Part shown: positions 39,601-46,272 of the stretch, in pieces | Numbering within the stretch: position 1 is the stretch's first letter | Layout: every line of letters begins with the position of its first letter | Source: Bolinopsis microptera | Taxonomy: Eukaryota > Ctenophora > Tentaculata > Lobata > Bolinopsidae | DNA: 64,000 nucleotides | Reading direction: 5' to 3' | Assembly: GCF_026151205.1 (NCBI RefSeq) | Contig: NC_087082.1 | Coordinates: 15,161,365 to 15,225,364, forward strand | Position numbers and translations under genes: made by a program | Notes under the pieces: generated by a model | The model's database searches: none | What the model saw: only the letters and a program-made list of their open reading frames with translations | Told to the model about the DNA's origin: nothing

Positions 39601-42600
39601 GCTGTCCCTGGTCCACACCCGGACCCAGCACGTGTTCCGTCACTGTTCCGTCAGGGCGGATAAAAGTGTGAACCTGTGCACCGCCTCCGCACCACACGTG
39701 CATTATCTCGGACATGTTCTTGCAAAACTTAGCGTTAGGAGCTTGAGGAGTGAGCAGGAAGAGTATGGTGGTTCCAGCACTTCTGATGTTGGAGTCAGTG
39801 TGGTTACGGTCTGTGGTGACTGTGGTTTTACTGCGCGCTGTTTCGTTGAAAAACCCTCCTTCAGGGTGGGGTATGAGTTTTAACAAATCCACTAACTGTT
39901 CTGCTGTCAGGGCGTCCATTATCTGAGATAGCTAACGTAAACCAAGTAAAAAAGTAAAAACAGAACAATATACAACACACTCTACTCTGCAACTCCAGAG
40001 ATTGCTTGCTAGATATTATTATAGACGATCCTGTCGAAGAATGATTTGACCATATATGGGTGTAATAACTAATGTGCTACTAAATACCAATTACTAATAA
40101 TTCTATACACGTAAGAAAAGCGTGATTTCGGCTCTGGAATTCTTAAAAGCAATCCCGGGCACAGAAATATATTGCAAAATTTGAAATAGCATCAGACACA
40201 ACTTTATGTACGTTCTTCATTGAAGTAGTCAGTAAAACAAGGACATTATACTATGTGTGGGGACTACGGACCCCATCATAACCCATTTCAAATTTGCCGC
40301 CTGGTTACATAGCACTGAAATACAATATAATTCAATATACAAATTCAAAGCAATGTAATCATAGTACACACCAGCCCAGACGCTCAACATTTTCTAATAC
40401 AGATTCCAAAAAGGCACACAAAATAACAAAAGGTAATACTAATAATATAGAAATGTATACATACAAGAACTGGCGTTCAAATAATGCCAGTACATGCTAG
40501 AGCATGTTAAACAGAGAACAAAATACTAAAGTGAAAGTGATGCTGCCCCATCAACTACAGTGCACGATACATGGAAGGAAGTGTAAACAGAATAAAATAA
40601 ACAGAGAACTTAGGTAGCAACCCTGAACTACAAATAGGTAGGGAAATGAACAGCTAGGTAAACAAATTAATAACGTGTTCGTAGATGTCTACACCAAACT
40701 TACACCATAAATCGAGTTTAGAGTGGTAAAATTTTAGAAACTTTTTGCGCAAGGCAGCAAGATTAAATCCTTGGCATATTAGTTTCATCACTAAATCAGC
40801 AATATTGTCATAAAACCCTTTAACAGTGGTATTAATTTTAGCAAATCTAACAAGCTGAGAATTAAATACACTATAGGAAAGAGGGAAAGGTTTTTAGGAA
40901 TGTTGCCTTCTAGGAAAGGGTAAGAAATAACGTTAAAATCATAGTCTTTGCGTTTATCATAAAGTGATACTCTAAAATGCTAATGTTAAGAGACCGTAAT
41001 ATTACTCCATTATAGTCCATACACCGTAAGCAATATAAAGCCGAGAGGCCAGAGGGGCTGACCAAATTATGATATGATTAGCAATCTGGACTCTGGAGGC
41101 TATGTAATGGGGCCTTTAATCGAAGCATAAAAATAAAGGAATATTTGGTGATATCAAAAATAAAATTTTTGCAGGGATTATTAGGAAGTAAATTGAAATA
41201 AAAATAAATATTTCCGATAAATGAGATATAACAATAACTTTTAATTACTGTAGTTAAGTGATATTAAATGGAGACAATCAAACGTCAATGATTGCGCTTT
41301 TAAGCAAATTTTATAGGAATTGTTCCTCTTCTTGGTCAGCCAGAGTTAAAAGACGAGGCTGCCTCAGTGTTTGAAAAAATATGTAAAAAGGTGTAGGAGC
41401 GACATCAGTCCTTAGCGGTCGCTGAAGATACGTTATGAATCACGAAAGATTTTACAAAAAAGAGCTAGCGAGTGAAGTGTAAAACGACATTGGAATTCAA
41501 ATAGTAGACTTGCTATTTGGTATGAAAGAGCATGAGCGCTCTATGATCACTCCTCAGAAAGAAGAATGATACAAAAATCTCCTATAACAGCTGATTACAG
41601 ATTGGAATGCTGAGTAATCATAGAATGCTGAGTTTGGATAAAACAATTAAACAATAAAGCTCTCTCCCAAGTTGGTACAGACTGTTGCGGCACCTTAACA
41701 AGTATAATGGCAATATAATATGACTGCATAAAATGCAAATGTGTAAACTTTAGTCTAGGAATTTCCCGGGAAATCTATGCTCTAAATTCCCCGATTCAAA
41801 CTATTGATGGTAAAATATTGATGATTTACACGTTTATGTTTAATAAAACATGGTTATTATTCTTTTTATCGCTAAAACTGATCTTCGGTACACAAAGTTG
41901 CAGACAAAAAAGAAACAGTAATTATGGAGGGATGGTTTTAGCATAATAGCAAATATGAGACGAATGACGAAGAAGACCTCTAGTACACATTACACAATGA
42001 TCGCAACAATGAAATTAAATTGCAAGTCATCTCAGAACAACTCTGCAAACTCACAGGGCCAGGATCTTAATGCCATTATCTTGTGAAAACATCCTACTTG
42101 GTTACCTAAATTCCAAACTTCTAATCTAAATTCCTAAATTCCAACATTCAGTGTGAACATGTTCAATGTTCATCTGTACAGTGTACTTAGGTAATTTGAT
42201 CAACGCATACTTTAATCTGGTTCGATTAAATCTTCGAGATCTGGGTCTTAATAACTTTATTAATTCATTTGTCTGTTTTATTAGAGGACCCATTTGAAGC
42301 CTCCGTTTAGTCGGTAAATCTAGCGAACTGTATTGTGTGCGGGGAGACTGTGGGAAATTAGAAATGTATTAGTATCCTGAAATAGTCACCTGATCTTACA
42401 ATATTAAATTTTAACTGATTCATTTTATGAAATAAATTGAGAGAACAGCTGTTGAGCAAAATAATGAGATACATTATTATTTGCATCAATACAGGGTTAA
42501 TAACTTATTTGTCACCTGATACTCGATACAAAGACAAAATATCTGCTATGATAACCTACCCCTGCGTACAAATGTAAATTACCGAAACTGTTTGGCCGTT

Positions 42601-44321
42601 TGAGCATCAGTATGGGCTTGCAGCGGAAATCTAGGTCACCAAATTGTAGAGCCATAATGACTGTAAACAAAAATAGGTCTTTAAAGTATAGAAACGGACT
42701 AAGAATTGTATTGTACTAGAAAATACCCCCAGGTTGACATGTTGGTGTACGATGACGAAAGAGTTGATTTTCTGGTGGTTAACGAAATGACTGAGTCCAG
42801 CTTTGTTAAGATTTGTGTTGCAAGTGGTGCTCTTAGATATACAACGTGAGTTGTGGCTCTTTTTTATTTTAAATTTTGATTTTAGAGAGTTTTCATCTGA
42901 CTAAGGACCTGTGATAAGAATGAAAAAATCCTTTTTAAATCGCGTATATTTTTTGTCATGATAAAAATAGATGATTTTACACCATGTTTCAGTATCCGAG
43001 ATTACCCTGTGTCCCTGAACAAAATCTGCGTTTACAAACTCCTAAAAAGACATGAAACTGAGAACGGTGCAACACTGATTTTAAAAGAAACACCAGGAGA
43101 TCAAACAGATGCAGTCGACAACAGTTTTAGTGACTGGAACAAGAAAATGCAAACGGAAGAATGCCACAAGTACACTGGAGGCAAATATTGCACTGTCAAG
43201 CTGTGAGTAGCAGAAGTTAAGATGCGTGTATCTACATGTTGATGTGGCACTCTACATGTTATGTATATTGGTCAACATGAAACCTTAGGCAGAGATGCAG
43301 TCTTCAGATGTTCTAATTTACGAATAGTGCGACTTAATATTAGGTTGTCATCAGTTAATTTTAGTTCGGTCATTTCAGTGTATCTCCGTGCTATTAGTTA
43401 TTAATTTGAATTTATCAGTCTGACAGCGGTACATTTTAGTAATTTCAGTGTCTTTGTATTTTTGTCACATTGTAACAATTCAACTAATCATCTCAATTAA
43501 TCTACGTAATATTCAACTTAGCTGTGAATTGTAATACTTGTTATGTAGTTTTCTAAAGAAACGTATGACGTGATTCTCTTTCAGTGATGAGACGAGATAT
43601 CGCGGACAAGTGCTCAACACAGATCTTATAGCAGAAAACCACAAAGTATTTCTTGTTGATACCGGTGAAGTGGTTACTATTACTACGGCTGGTGCTTGTG
43701 AACTACCTCCCATTTACTACGATATACCTGCACAGGTAATTTGATATGACTATTAGATATGTCTCGTGTATACTTTTTGACATACATATTTGACTTGTAT
43801 ATCTTCGATTCGGCTTTAAACCTGTTTGGCTGGCAAACGCGAATGATGTGTGGAATAAATGTAACACGCGTTGTTCTGTAGATTGATTCATGTGCGCATC
43901 ACGTGGTATCGCGCGCGCGCACATTGATCAGGACGCCGCGCCTAATCTATGTACGCCGCGCATGGCAGTAGCAAGTATATTTCATGCATGCATCGTTTGG
44001 ATGCAGTCTTGAGTTTGTAGTTGTCTCACGTCAGCACTTCAGCAGCAATGCATATTATGTTAATATATTATTGGAGGAATATGCACCTGCTCTCAACTCC
44101 CCTCACATGACGCATGATTCGTCTTATTATATTACAAATTTACGTTCACTAATATGTTTACCTTGATGAGTGTGTACTATGTATCATAATAGATTTTTCA
44201 CTCCCAGGTCGTCCAATGTCGTGTAAAAGGGGAGTGGCCAGGCAATCTCATCGAGGGGTCCACTATCAGAGGATACATATTCAACGATAACAACGATTTG
44301 ATATTCAACCAGGATATATGA
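12668..44321 (+). CDS. Tudor-domain (TDRD-like) protein, 15 exons, hosting a 23.5-kb intron with nested genes
   Basis: Exons: 12668-12927, 13734-14146, 14321-14610, 14764-14841, 14997-15091, 15307-15488, 15643-16667, 18028-18239, 18431-18515, 18747-18850, 19068-19203, 42733-42845, 42993-43202, 43585-43735, 44208-44321. The total is 3468 nt (1155 residues plus stop). Every junction is GT-AG and phase-compatible, including the 23,529-bp intron 11 (phase 0 to phase 0). Two extended-Tudor-like regions are visible: residues about 825-1000 (SRVIVTWCDG...FCRGIVQET...VQIRLLDLGEV) and about 1065-1155 (RYRGQVLNTD...VFLVDTGEV...ELPPIYYDIPAQ). The N-terminal two thirds is acidic and Ser/Thr-rich and I do not recognise it. 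Known Tudor-domain proteins bind dimethylarginine partners, often in the germline piRNA pathway; a similar role here is inference. The frame is open upstream of the chosen ATG to 12605, so the start is provisional. Splitting into two genes at intron 11 is the main alternative. Confidence 0.78.
13116..13147. repeat. GT microsatellite in Tudor-gene intron 1
   Basis: (GT)n tract with GC interruptions. A 20-base C tract follows at about 13351-13370 in the same intron. Confidence 0.8.
17213..17265. repeat. TA microsatellite in Tudor-gene intron 7
   Basis: Alternating TATATA tract inside the 1.36-kb intron 16668-18027. Nothing else in that intron is recognisable. Confidence 0.8.
19455..22317. mobile_element. 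Foldback-like non-autonomous element (2.86 kb) with 41-bp TIRs and phased 16-bp motif
   Basis: The ends are 41-bp inverted repeats with one mismatch (19455-19495 and 22277-22317; start TATATGGACACGTTCATTGA). The interior has no coding frame but carries a motif close to TGTAAATTTCGTCACA. It is direct at about 19525, 19663, 19817, 19979, 20181, 20321, 20473, 20625, 20785 and 20940, then reverse-complemented at about 21015, 21165, 21323, 21481, 21658, 21803, 21965 and 22116. Most spacings are 140-165 bp. Internal duplications of about 300 bp (20.3-21.0 kb) and about 640 bp (21.0-22.2 kb) are present; an internal copy of part of the TIR lies at about 21601-21637. No clear target duplication was found. 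Confidence 0.8.
22557..23135. mobile_element. hAT-type MITE (579 bp) with 8-bp target duplication
   Basis: The left end is CAGGGACGTAGCCAGG; the right end reads CAGGCACGTAGCCAGG when reverse-complemented (16-bp TIR, one mismatch). A perfect 8-bp duplication AAATGGTG lies at 22549-22556 and 23136-23143. The subterminal parts are GC-rich inverted tracts (GGGGGCGCAGCCCCC type, and a long C run at 23101-23120). It is non-coding. Confidence 0.93.
23144..24295. other. Unassigned intronic/5'-flanking sequence before hydrolase copy 1
   Basis: No supported gene. One half-copy of a small palindromic repeat (AATATGTGAACGACCCCT) sits at about 23906-23925. The stretch must include the promoter and any non-coding first exon of hydrolase copy 1. 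Confidence 0.4.
24289..24310 (+). promoter_or_regulatory. Probable 3' splice acceptor just upstream of hydrolase start (conserved in all four copies)
   Basis: The sequence TTTAG|GTTAAAATG here and TTCAG|GTTAAAATG before the starts at 32413, 34157 and 37938 is conserved, although the more upstream DNA differs. It could accept a non-coding cis exon or a trans-spliced leader; the sequence cannot tell which. Confidence 0.5.
24311..25393 (+). CDS. HSL-like alpha/beta hydrolase, tandem copy 1
   Basis: Single-exon gene of 360 residues. The N-terminus (about 1-80) is a charged helical cap (EEVKAMEAEMEQMMEASPEA). The catalytic fold carries the oxyanion motif HGGG (H129-G132), nucleophile elbow GDSGGG (Ser203), acid in LEAEFD (Asp302) and His332 in GANHM. 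This set defines the hormone-sensitive lipase / arylacetamide-deacetylase group, which hydrolyses acyl esters; the substrate here is unknown. No signal peptide or membrane segment is seen, so it is probably cytosolic. It is the only copy with Asp rather than Glu before the nucleophile, and its last 40 residues diverge most. A poly(A) signal AATAAA lies at 25490. The ATG follows TTTAG|GTTAAA, a probable splice acceptor shared in form by all copies. Confidence 0.93.
   Translation: MTRVVSKNLFNFAPAGELDEEVKAMEAEMEQMMEASPEAKQVMDRMKELEAKDDQESNMEWLALSRSSMMSLVKSLDNMPVLNYGGEQTTTTYLKVPTSHDGEFDVPVEVYTPKELENDTKKAAYIYAHGGGAIAFSAADMRKGVQCIAVDMNVVAFNADYRLAPETKCPNNIKDFYEVIKYVSKNAESLGIDPTKIVIAGDSGGGYICLGAMVLLAQNGEGHLVKLAIPGVPMVDDYCFSDPLVMTVEERKVHLFMRKIWKHLIASDFEQQKTDPHLFPGKASEDLLEKFPPTIILEAEFDLYITEATRLANRLRRAGRLLEFVVFPGANHMSLFMPGSKGMEVYKDTMKKIAKEYVHV
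25394..26546. other. Intergenic stretch downstream of hydrolase copy 1
   Basis: Holds the copy 1 3' UTR, AT-rich TCAATTAATT repeats at about 25545-25600, and a 128-codon frame at 25777-26163 with no recognisable domain and no support. From about 26455 it is the first part of the 0.5-kb segment also found at 33640-34148. Confidence 0.45.
26561..29058 (+). mobile_element. Satellite-bearing retroelement (2.5 kb) with 14-bp target duplication
   Basis: The insertion is flanked by a perfect 14-bp repeat ATGTATTTTAGACA (26547-26560 and 29059-29072). The paralogous segment at about 33729-33742 has a single copy of this site and no insert. The element starts GCCCCACGAAAAACC and ends in an A-rich tail (AATCAAAAGAAGAAG), as expected for target-primed reverse transcription. 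Its body is unique 5' sequence (26561-26770), a tandem array, and 3' sequence (28775-29058). No coding frame is recognisable. It is probably a non-autonomous element mobilised by a LINE. Confidence 0.78.
26770..28775 (+). repeat. Tandem array of about 32 palindrome-bounded modules
   Basis: The core module is about 40 bp, e.g. CACGCTCACAGGCTACCATG followed by TCTCGTGTAACCC. Each is bounded by the inverted pair TACACG/CGTGTA, so it can form a small hairpin. Some modules are followed by a 43-bp spacer containing TTTGGATCGGACACTC and AACAACGATAGAGGAGCGG. Combinations build higher-order units of roughly 200-320 bp. Open frames in the array are by-products of the repeat. Confidence 0.9.
29352..30745 (+). 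mobile_element. ORF1-only non-autonomous LINE-like element (1.4 kb)
   Basis: The borders come from comparison with the paralogous segment at about 34035-34045 (ACTTTTTATTGGATGCTC), which is uninterrupted there. Here the halves are separated by 1.4 kb. The only target duplication visible is ATT. The interior holds one full ORF1-like frame and a 3' part with a direct repeat (CACACTTCATATTTCATAAT at about 30511-30555). There is no endonuclease or RT. The layout resembles the half-LINEs (HAL1) of mammals. Confidence 0.7.
29492..30382 (+). CDS. LINE ORF1-type nucleic-acid-binding protein
   Basis: A 296-residue frame with an ATG in a clean context. Residues about 80-130 form a coiled coil (MEEIIYFLKTEALEDKDKLI onward). 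Residues about 170-290 show the pattern common to ORF1 proteins: RSKNLIVFE, an RRM-like strand-helix segment, RPVKITVPS, VWICPDRSSEDR, and a basic C-terminus with YIRYGKVCSRDKK. ORF1 proteins trimerise and bind RNA as chaperones. No RT follows, so the protein would act alone or with RT supplied in trans. The intact frame suggests a recent insertion or constraint. Confidence 0.75.
   Translation: MEDDRKVTQSLDQIQGFEYDEQTKLKDSVTKWFNTLGKELKIDDRDICGDMDREIFMAPTVYKKHLALRLVEAIDLVQRHECQMAKMEEIIYFLKTEALEDKDKLIRLQGQLLVQKDKELELFKTLVKKTVQTTVESGIKSYSAAVQQNSASGTVCNSNILKKVMKSVAAEEDRSKNLIVFEQLPALVTAVLEEMGEKPHFEATRVGRKRPGSTTIRPVKITVPSSTAVQQILTKTGRLRLVETHKNVWICPDRSSEDRATRKHLVTDLKKKRVEQTHLDHYIRYGKVCSRDKKPP
30862..31397 (+). 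other. Unassigned sequence with short Lys/Glu-rich frame remnant
   Basis: Directly after the duplicated segment ends (GCTAAGAATAAC) a short frame reads EKVKNKETFQTIIELLIELI and runs to a stop at about 30998-31000. It looks like a retroelement coiled-coil remnant. The rest is AT-rich and unrecognised. Confidence 0.35.
31398..32280 (+). mobile_element. Probable 3' end of an LTR retrotransposon (pol tail, polypurine tract, LTR start)
   Basis: A Pro/Ala/Ser-rich frame ends TRYGRTVKPVNRLIDNL (31398-31601), like the C-terminus of Gypsy/Pao-type polyproteins. About 275 bp later a purine-rich GCGGGGGAG is followed by TGATATCAGGGG (about 31888), compatible with a polypurine tract and an LTR start. 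The LTR end and the rest of the element were not found. It lies 130-1000 bp upstream of hydrolase copy 2. Confidence 0.4.
32413..33492 (+). CDS. HSL-like alpha/beta hydrolase, tandem copy 2
   Basis: Single exon, 359 residues. It has the same architecture as copy 1 at matching residue numbers: HGGG at 129-132, GESGGG with Ser203, Asp302 and His332. Residues about 50-85 match copy 1 (EWLALLRSSM...NMPVLNYGG), while the C-terminal 40 residues and the 3' UTR match copy 3. The gene is therefore a mosaic. The leader TTCAG|GTTAAAATG is conserved. Its immediate upstream DNA (CTGCTTTTTTAATCAGCAAC) resembles that of copy 4. The substrate is unknown. Confidence 0.93.
   Translation: MSRVVSKNLFNFPLTGEMKEEVKDMEAQMEQMMEASPEAKQVMDRMKELETKDDQESNTEWLALLRSSMMSMVKDLDNMPVLNYGGEQTTTTFLKVPTSHDGEFDVPVEVYTPKELENDTKKAAYIYAHGGGAIAFSAADNRKGVQCIAVDMNVVAFNVDYRLAPETKCPNNIKDFYEVIKYVSKNAENLGIDPTKIFIAGESGGGYICLGAMVLLAQNGKGHLVKLAIPCVPMVDDYCFSDPLAMTVEEREVHLSMRKIWKHLIASDFEQQKTDPHLFPGKASEELLEKFPPTIILEAEFDHYITEATRLASRLRRAGRLLEFVVFPGANHMSSYMPGTQGNTVFVDTMKTIVKEYVH
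33640..34148 (+). repeat. 0.5-kb segment duplicated upstream of copies 2 and 3 (intact copy)
   Basis: The sequence from AACGTTGCATCACATT to TTTGCTAAGAATAAC also occurs, split by two insertions, at about 26455-26560, 29059-29351 and 30746-30861. It includes a C run followed by TCCTGGGGCCGCCGTATTGA. It supplies empty sites for both inserted elements. It may itself be an old repeat or part of a duplicated hydrolase promoter. Confidence 0.85.
34157..35236 (+). CDS. HSL-like alpha/beta hydrolase, tandem copy 3
   Basis: Single exon, 359 residues, with all catalytic motifs (HGGG, GESGGG with Ser203, Asp302, His332). Residues about 50-85 match copy 4 (ESTMEFLSLVRASSEHFIGA) rather than copy 2, yet the remainder and the 3' UTR are closest to copy 2. 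It begins 665 bp after copy 2 ends. The duplicated 0.5-kb segment abuts its TTCAG|GTTAAAATG leader. Function as for copy 1. Confidence 0.93.
   Translation: MSRVVSKNLFNFPVTGEMNEEVKDMDAQMQQMMEASPEAKKVMNRIKELEIKDDMESTMEFLSLVRASSEHFIGAITQDPALNYGGEQTTTTFLKVPTSHDGEFDVPVELYTPKELENDTKKAAFIYAHGGGAIAFSAADNRKGLQCIAVDMNVVAFNVDYRLAPETKCPNNIKDFYEVIKYVSKNAESFGVDPSKIFIAGESGGGYICLGAMVLLAQNGEGHLVKLAIPCVPMVDDYCFSDPLAMTVEERKAHLSMRKIWKDLIASDFEQQKNDPHLFPGKASEKLLEKFPPTIILEAEFDQFITEATRLASRLRRAGRLLEFVVFPGANHMSSYMPGTQGNTEFVDTMKTIVKEYVH
35237..36080. other. Unassigned sequence between hydrolase copy 3 and the E-box satellite
   Basis: Holds the copy 3 3' UTR. A stretch at about 35818-35880 (CCTCAGCAAAGTTTCATATA) loosely resembles about 25920-25950 and may be a shared old repeat. 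Nothing else is seen. Confidence 0.35.
36081..36300. repeat. 20-bp tandem repeat, 11 copies, with E-box in most units
   Basis: The unit is CACGTGTGCAGCATACTAGC, in exact 20-bp register with few substitutions. Nine of eleven units keep CACGTG, the palindromic E-box bound by bHLH factors. It sits 1.6 kb upstream of hydrolase copy 4. There are no spacers, so it is not a CRISPR array. Confidence 0.95.
36748..36871. mobile_element. Small palindromic MITE (124 bp)
   Basis: Perfect 27-bp inverted ends (36748-36774 and 36845-36871; start AAGGGGTCGTTCACATATTA). Possible TA target duplication. Related ends occur at about 23906 and about 46001-46147. Confidence 0.8.
36872..37937. other. 5'-flanking sequence of hydrolase copy 4
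   Basis: AT-rich, with TATACA-type low complexity at about 37280-37400. At about 37575-37622 there is a small imperfect palindrome (CTATATAATGACAAG against CTTGTCACTATATAG). No gene is supported. Confidence 0.4.
37938..39017 (+). CDS. HSL-like alpha/beta hydrolase, tandem copy 4
   Basis: Single exon, 359 residues, with intact HGGG, GESGGG (Ser203), Asp302 (LEGEFD) and His332. The variable N-terminal segment (EFLTLIRQTSEQFICAITQN) pairs with copy 3. IPGVP at the segment after the nucleophile pairs with copy 1, whereas copies 2 and 3 have IPCVP. It is the last of the four; the convergent cupin gene follows. Function as for copy 1. Confidence 0.93.
   Translation: MSRVVSKNLFNFPLTGEMAEEVKAMDAQMEQMMEASPEAKQVMDRMKELEFKDDMESSMEFLTLIRQTSEQFICAITQNPALNYGGEQTTTTYLKVPTSHDGEFDVPVEVYTPKELDNDTKKAAYIYAHGGGVIAFSAADMRKGVQCIAVEMNVVAFNADYRLAPETKCPNNIKDFYEVIKYVSKNAESFGVDPSKIFIAGESGGGYICLGAMVLLAQNGEGHLVKLAIPGVPMVDDYCFSDPLAMTVEERKAHLFMQKVWKDLIASDFEQQKTDPHLFPGKASEDLLEKFPPTIILEGEFDQFITEATRLANRLRRAGRLLEFVVFPGANHMSSYMPGTQGNTVLVDTMKTIVKEYVH
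39395..39919 (-). CDS. Cupin_5 / DUF985-family protein
   Basis: Single-exon gene of 174 residues; the ATG is at 39919 and the stop at 39395. The N-terminus LIPHPEGGFFNETARS, then ILFLLTP, then MHVWCGGGAQVHTF, VLGPGV, QVLCPPGAWKTSR and HPGWELCDFEMG follow the Cupin_5 (DUF985, PF06172) pattern of a small single-domain double-stranded beta-helix protein. The family includes yeast YML079w; its biochemical role is not established. It lies on the strand opposite the hydrolases and the host Tudor gene, inside the Tudor intron, with its 3' end 378 bp from copy 4. Confidence 0.88.
   Translation of the reverse strand: MDALTAEQLVDLLKLIPHPEGGFFNETARSKTTVTTDRNHTDSNIRSAGTTILFLLTPQAPNAKFCKNMSEIMHVWCGGGAQVHTFIRPDGTVTEHVLGPGVDQGQHPQVLCPPGAWKTSRLLEEDKYSLITEVVHPGWELCDFEMGRTDKLVKLFPQHRVLIEKYTHKEDVTF
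39920..40653. other. Unassigned intronic sequence upstream of the cupin gene
   Basis: No supported gene or repeat. It presumably includes the cupin promoter. Confidence 0.4.
40654..41050 (-). pseudogene. Degenerate 3' end of a LINE reverse transcriptase ORF
   Basis: Minus-strand translation shows YPFLEGNIPKN, then after a frameshift SVFNSQLVRFAKINT, LICQGFNLAALRKKFLKFY and DLWCKFGVDIYEHV with a stop at 40654-40656. The pattern (three short blocks ending in K-F-x-K-F-Y) is that of the C-terminus of an invertebrate LINE RT. Upstream (about 40950-41050) LYDKRKDYDFN is still readable. The piece is short and shifted: a dead 5'-truncated copy. Confidence 0.7.
41051..42700. other. Unassigned 3' part of Tudor-gene intron 11
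   Basis: AT-rich. I see no gene, clear repeat or inverted structure. Confidence 0.4.
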
Positions 44322-45551
44322 TGTGATCTTTGAAGATTTGAATCTTATCGATTCTCTGTATTATTGATTATATTTGAGCTTTAAAAATTCGTGAACGTGC
44401 TCACATCACACATATTATTTAAACTTTCTCACTCAAATGATATACACAGGGGGGCTGAAACCAGGTTTTCGATCAAACGTAGCCATTTCTCGCCAAAAGC
44501 AGTGTGATGATATATTTTTGATGTGTCATCAAAAATGTGCCAATCCTAGTCCTACTAATAGCGGAAAGGGAGTAATGGGCAACAAAGTTGCCAACTGTCT
44601 CATATCTCCACCTATTCTTGCTACCTGACCATCCAAAACTGCCACAATTATTGTCATAGGATTCCCCAAGAGGTTGATTTAGTCGACCTTTGCTTGAACT
44701 GCATCGTTTACCAGTGGAGCTGTCCCCTAGTGAAGCTGGTCATTTCCAGCAGGAAGATCATTCATTTCCAGCAGGAAGATCATTCATTTCATGCTCATCA
44801 TTTAGTGCATAAGTATGTTATGTTGCTTTTTTATGTTACGCTATTTGCATGTATAATATGACTTTGATGAATTGGAAACACGAATTTCCTACGTGGAAAA
44901 TAAAATTGCAGGACAAAATGTTGCTTCCGGACATTGGTTGTAATAAAATTCACAGTTACACTATTATTTTGTGTATCCTAATTAAAACTAGAGTGACTGC
45001 AATTTTGACACTGTATTATTTGCCCATGGAAGTTAAGAGGGTATGCTATTACTTATTAGATATTCTCAAGGAACGAAATCGAATTCTCCGCCACAAAATA
45101 TGAGTTTATTAAATAAAGATTTGATGCTAATTCGGATGTTGTGTTAATACTATTGATCAGTGCAAGTGGCTTGGCTGTTATCCCACATTTCCGATGTTGA
45201 CCCCTGTATTTTATTGTTATATTACTAATAATATCGATCCGTTCTCGTTCAAAAGTGGTTTGCTCAAAACATTAGTTCAATTTTTATTCTCACAAAATAA
45301 CCACACTTGTGTTTGGATACAACGATAATTAATATGGCATAATTCACAATAATCAATATACTTGACAGTGTACTTGGTATCATCGTAAATAAAACCTTAA
45401 ACTGATAAATATTTTCATCCATAAGATAAAACTGAAATAAACTTAAATTTGACTGTCCTATTTATGAAAGAAGGTTTCAGCTGGTGTGATATCAAATTTT
45501 ATTTAAATGATAAGAATCACTCTGTTATGTCAATACGTGCAATAGTGAGCC
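44322..45551. other. Intergenic sequence after the Tudor gene
   Basis: No recognised coding region. A short direct repeat of TCATTTCCAGCAGGAAGA occurs at about 44738-44775. The frames present have no recognisable domains. Confidence 0.4.
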
Positions 45552-45683
45552 AGGGACCGTTCATATGAAACGTCAGCAGCAAGGCCTAGGACTGGTTGAA
45601 AATGGGAAAAACTTATTGCAACAAAGCTTAAGAGGGCTCTTGAACCGGTAAAATATTGCTGACGTAAGATATTAACGGTCCCT
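45552..45683. mobile_element. Small palindromic MITE (132 bp)
   Basis: Imperfect inverted ends of about 27 bp beginning AGGGACCGTT and closing AACGGTCCCT; both arms continue to ACGTCAGCA. Confidence 0.65.
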
Positions 45684-46000
45684 TTTTAGCGAACCGCTGA
45701 ATTCAGATTATCCTCAGCATAAAATTCAGCGGGTGATCAACGGTAATTGTGCTACAGCTTTAAACAATTTAAGCACTTAGACATTACTCTCAGCAGTACA
45801 AAGTGAAAAAGTTAATAATACGCTTTTCGTGCATAAATAGTAAGTAAATCCTTTCCTCGGCTGGAATGTTGGAGTGGAACTCTCTGGAATAGCAAACTTG
45901 AGGCCCATACAAAATTGTACAAATTCTATTTGGCATTTAAATCAAAAATCATTGCCAAATCAAGACTGTTCAGGGTGTATCAAGTATGAACTTTTAATGA

Positions 46001-46147
46001 GAGACCGTTCACATATTATTACGAAACCATCTTTCCGCTTCCTCTTTCTTATCACTTTTACATGTATAGAAATAACTAAGTTATGCAGAAACTATTCTGC
46101 AGAAACCCTCTCCCTCTCATTGATTACGTAATACGTGAACGACCCCT
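46001..46147. mobile_element. Degenerate palindromic MITE related to 36748-36871
   Basis: The left end GAGACCGTTCACATATTA and right end TACGTGAACGACCCCT are diverged inverted copies of the family seen at 36748. It lies just downstream of the RAD21 stop. Confidence 0.55.
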
Positions 46148-46272
46148 GAACTTAAATGGAGCAAATTACATTCTCAGGTGCGCATGACATTTAAAACTTC
46201 AAACCAGCGCGCATCCATCTAGCATTAAAATGTAAAAACTGAAATTAACAAATAAGTACATAAGAACTGTTT

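Noticed and set aside
42958-42992. Acceptor AAATAG at 42970 for Tudor exon 13
   Set aside because: It would bring an immediate in-frame stop; the acceptor TTTCAG ending at 42992 restores frame and phase.
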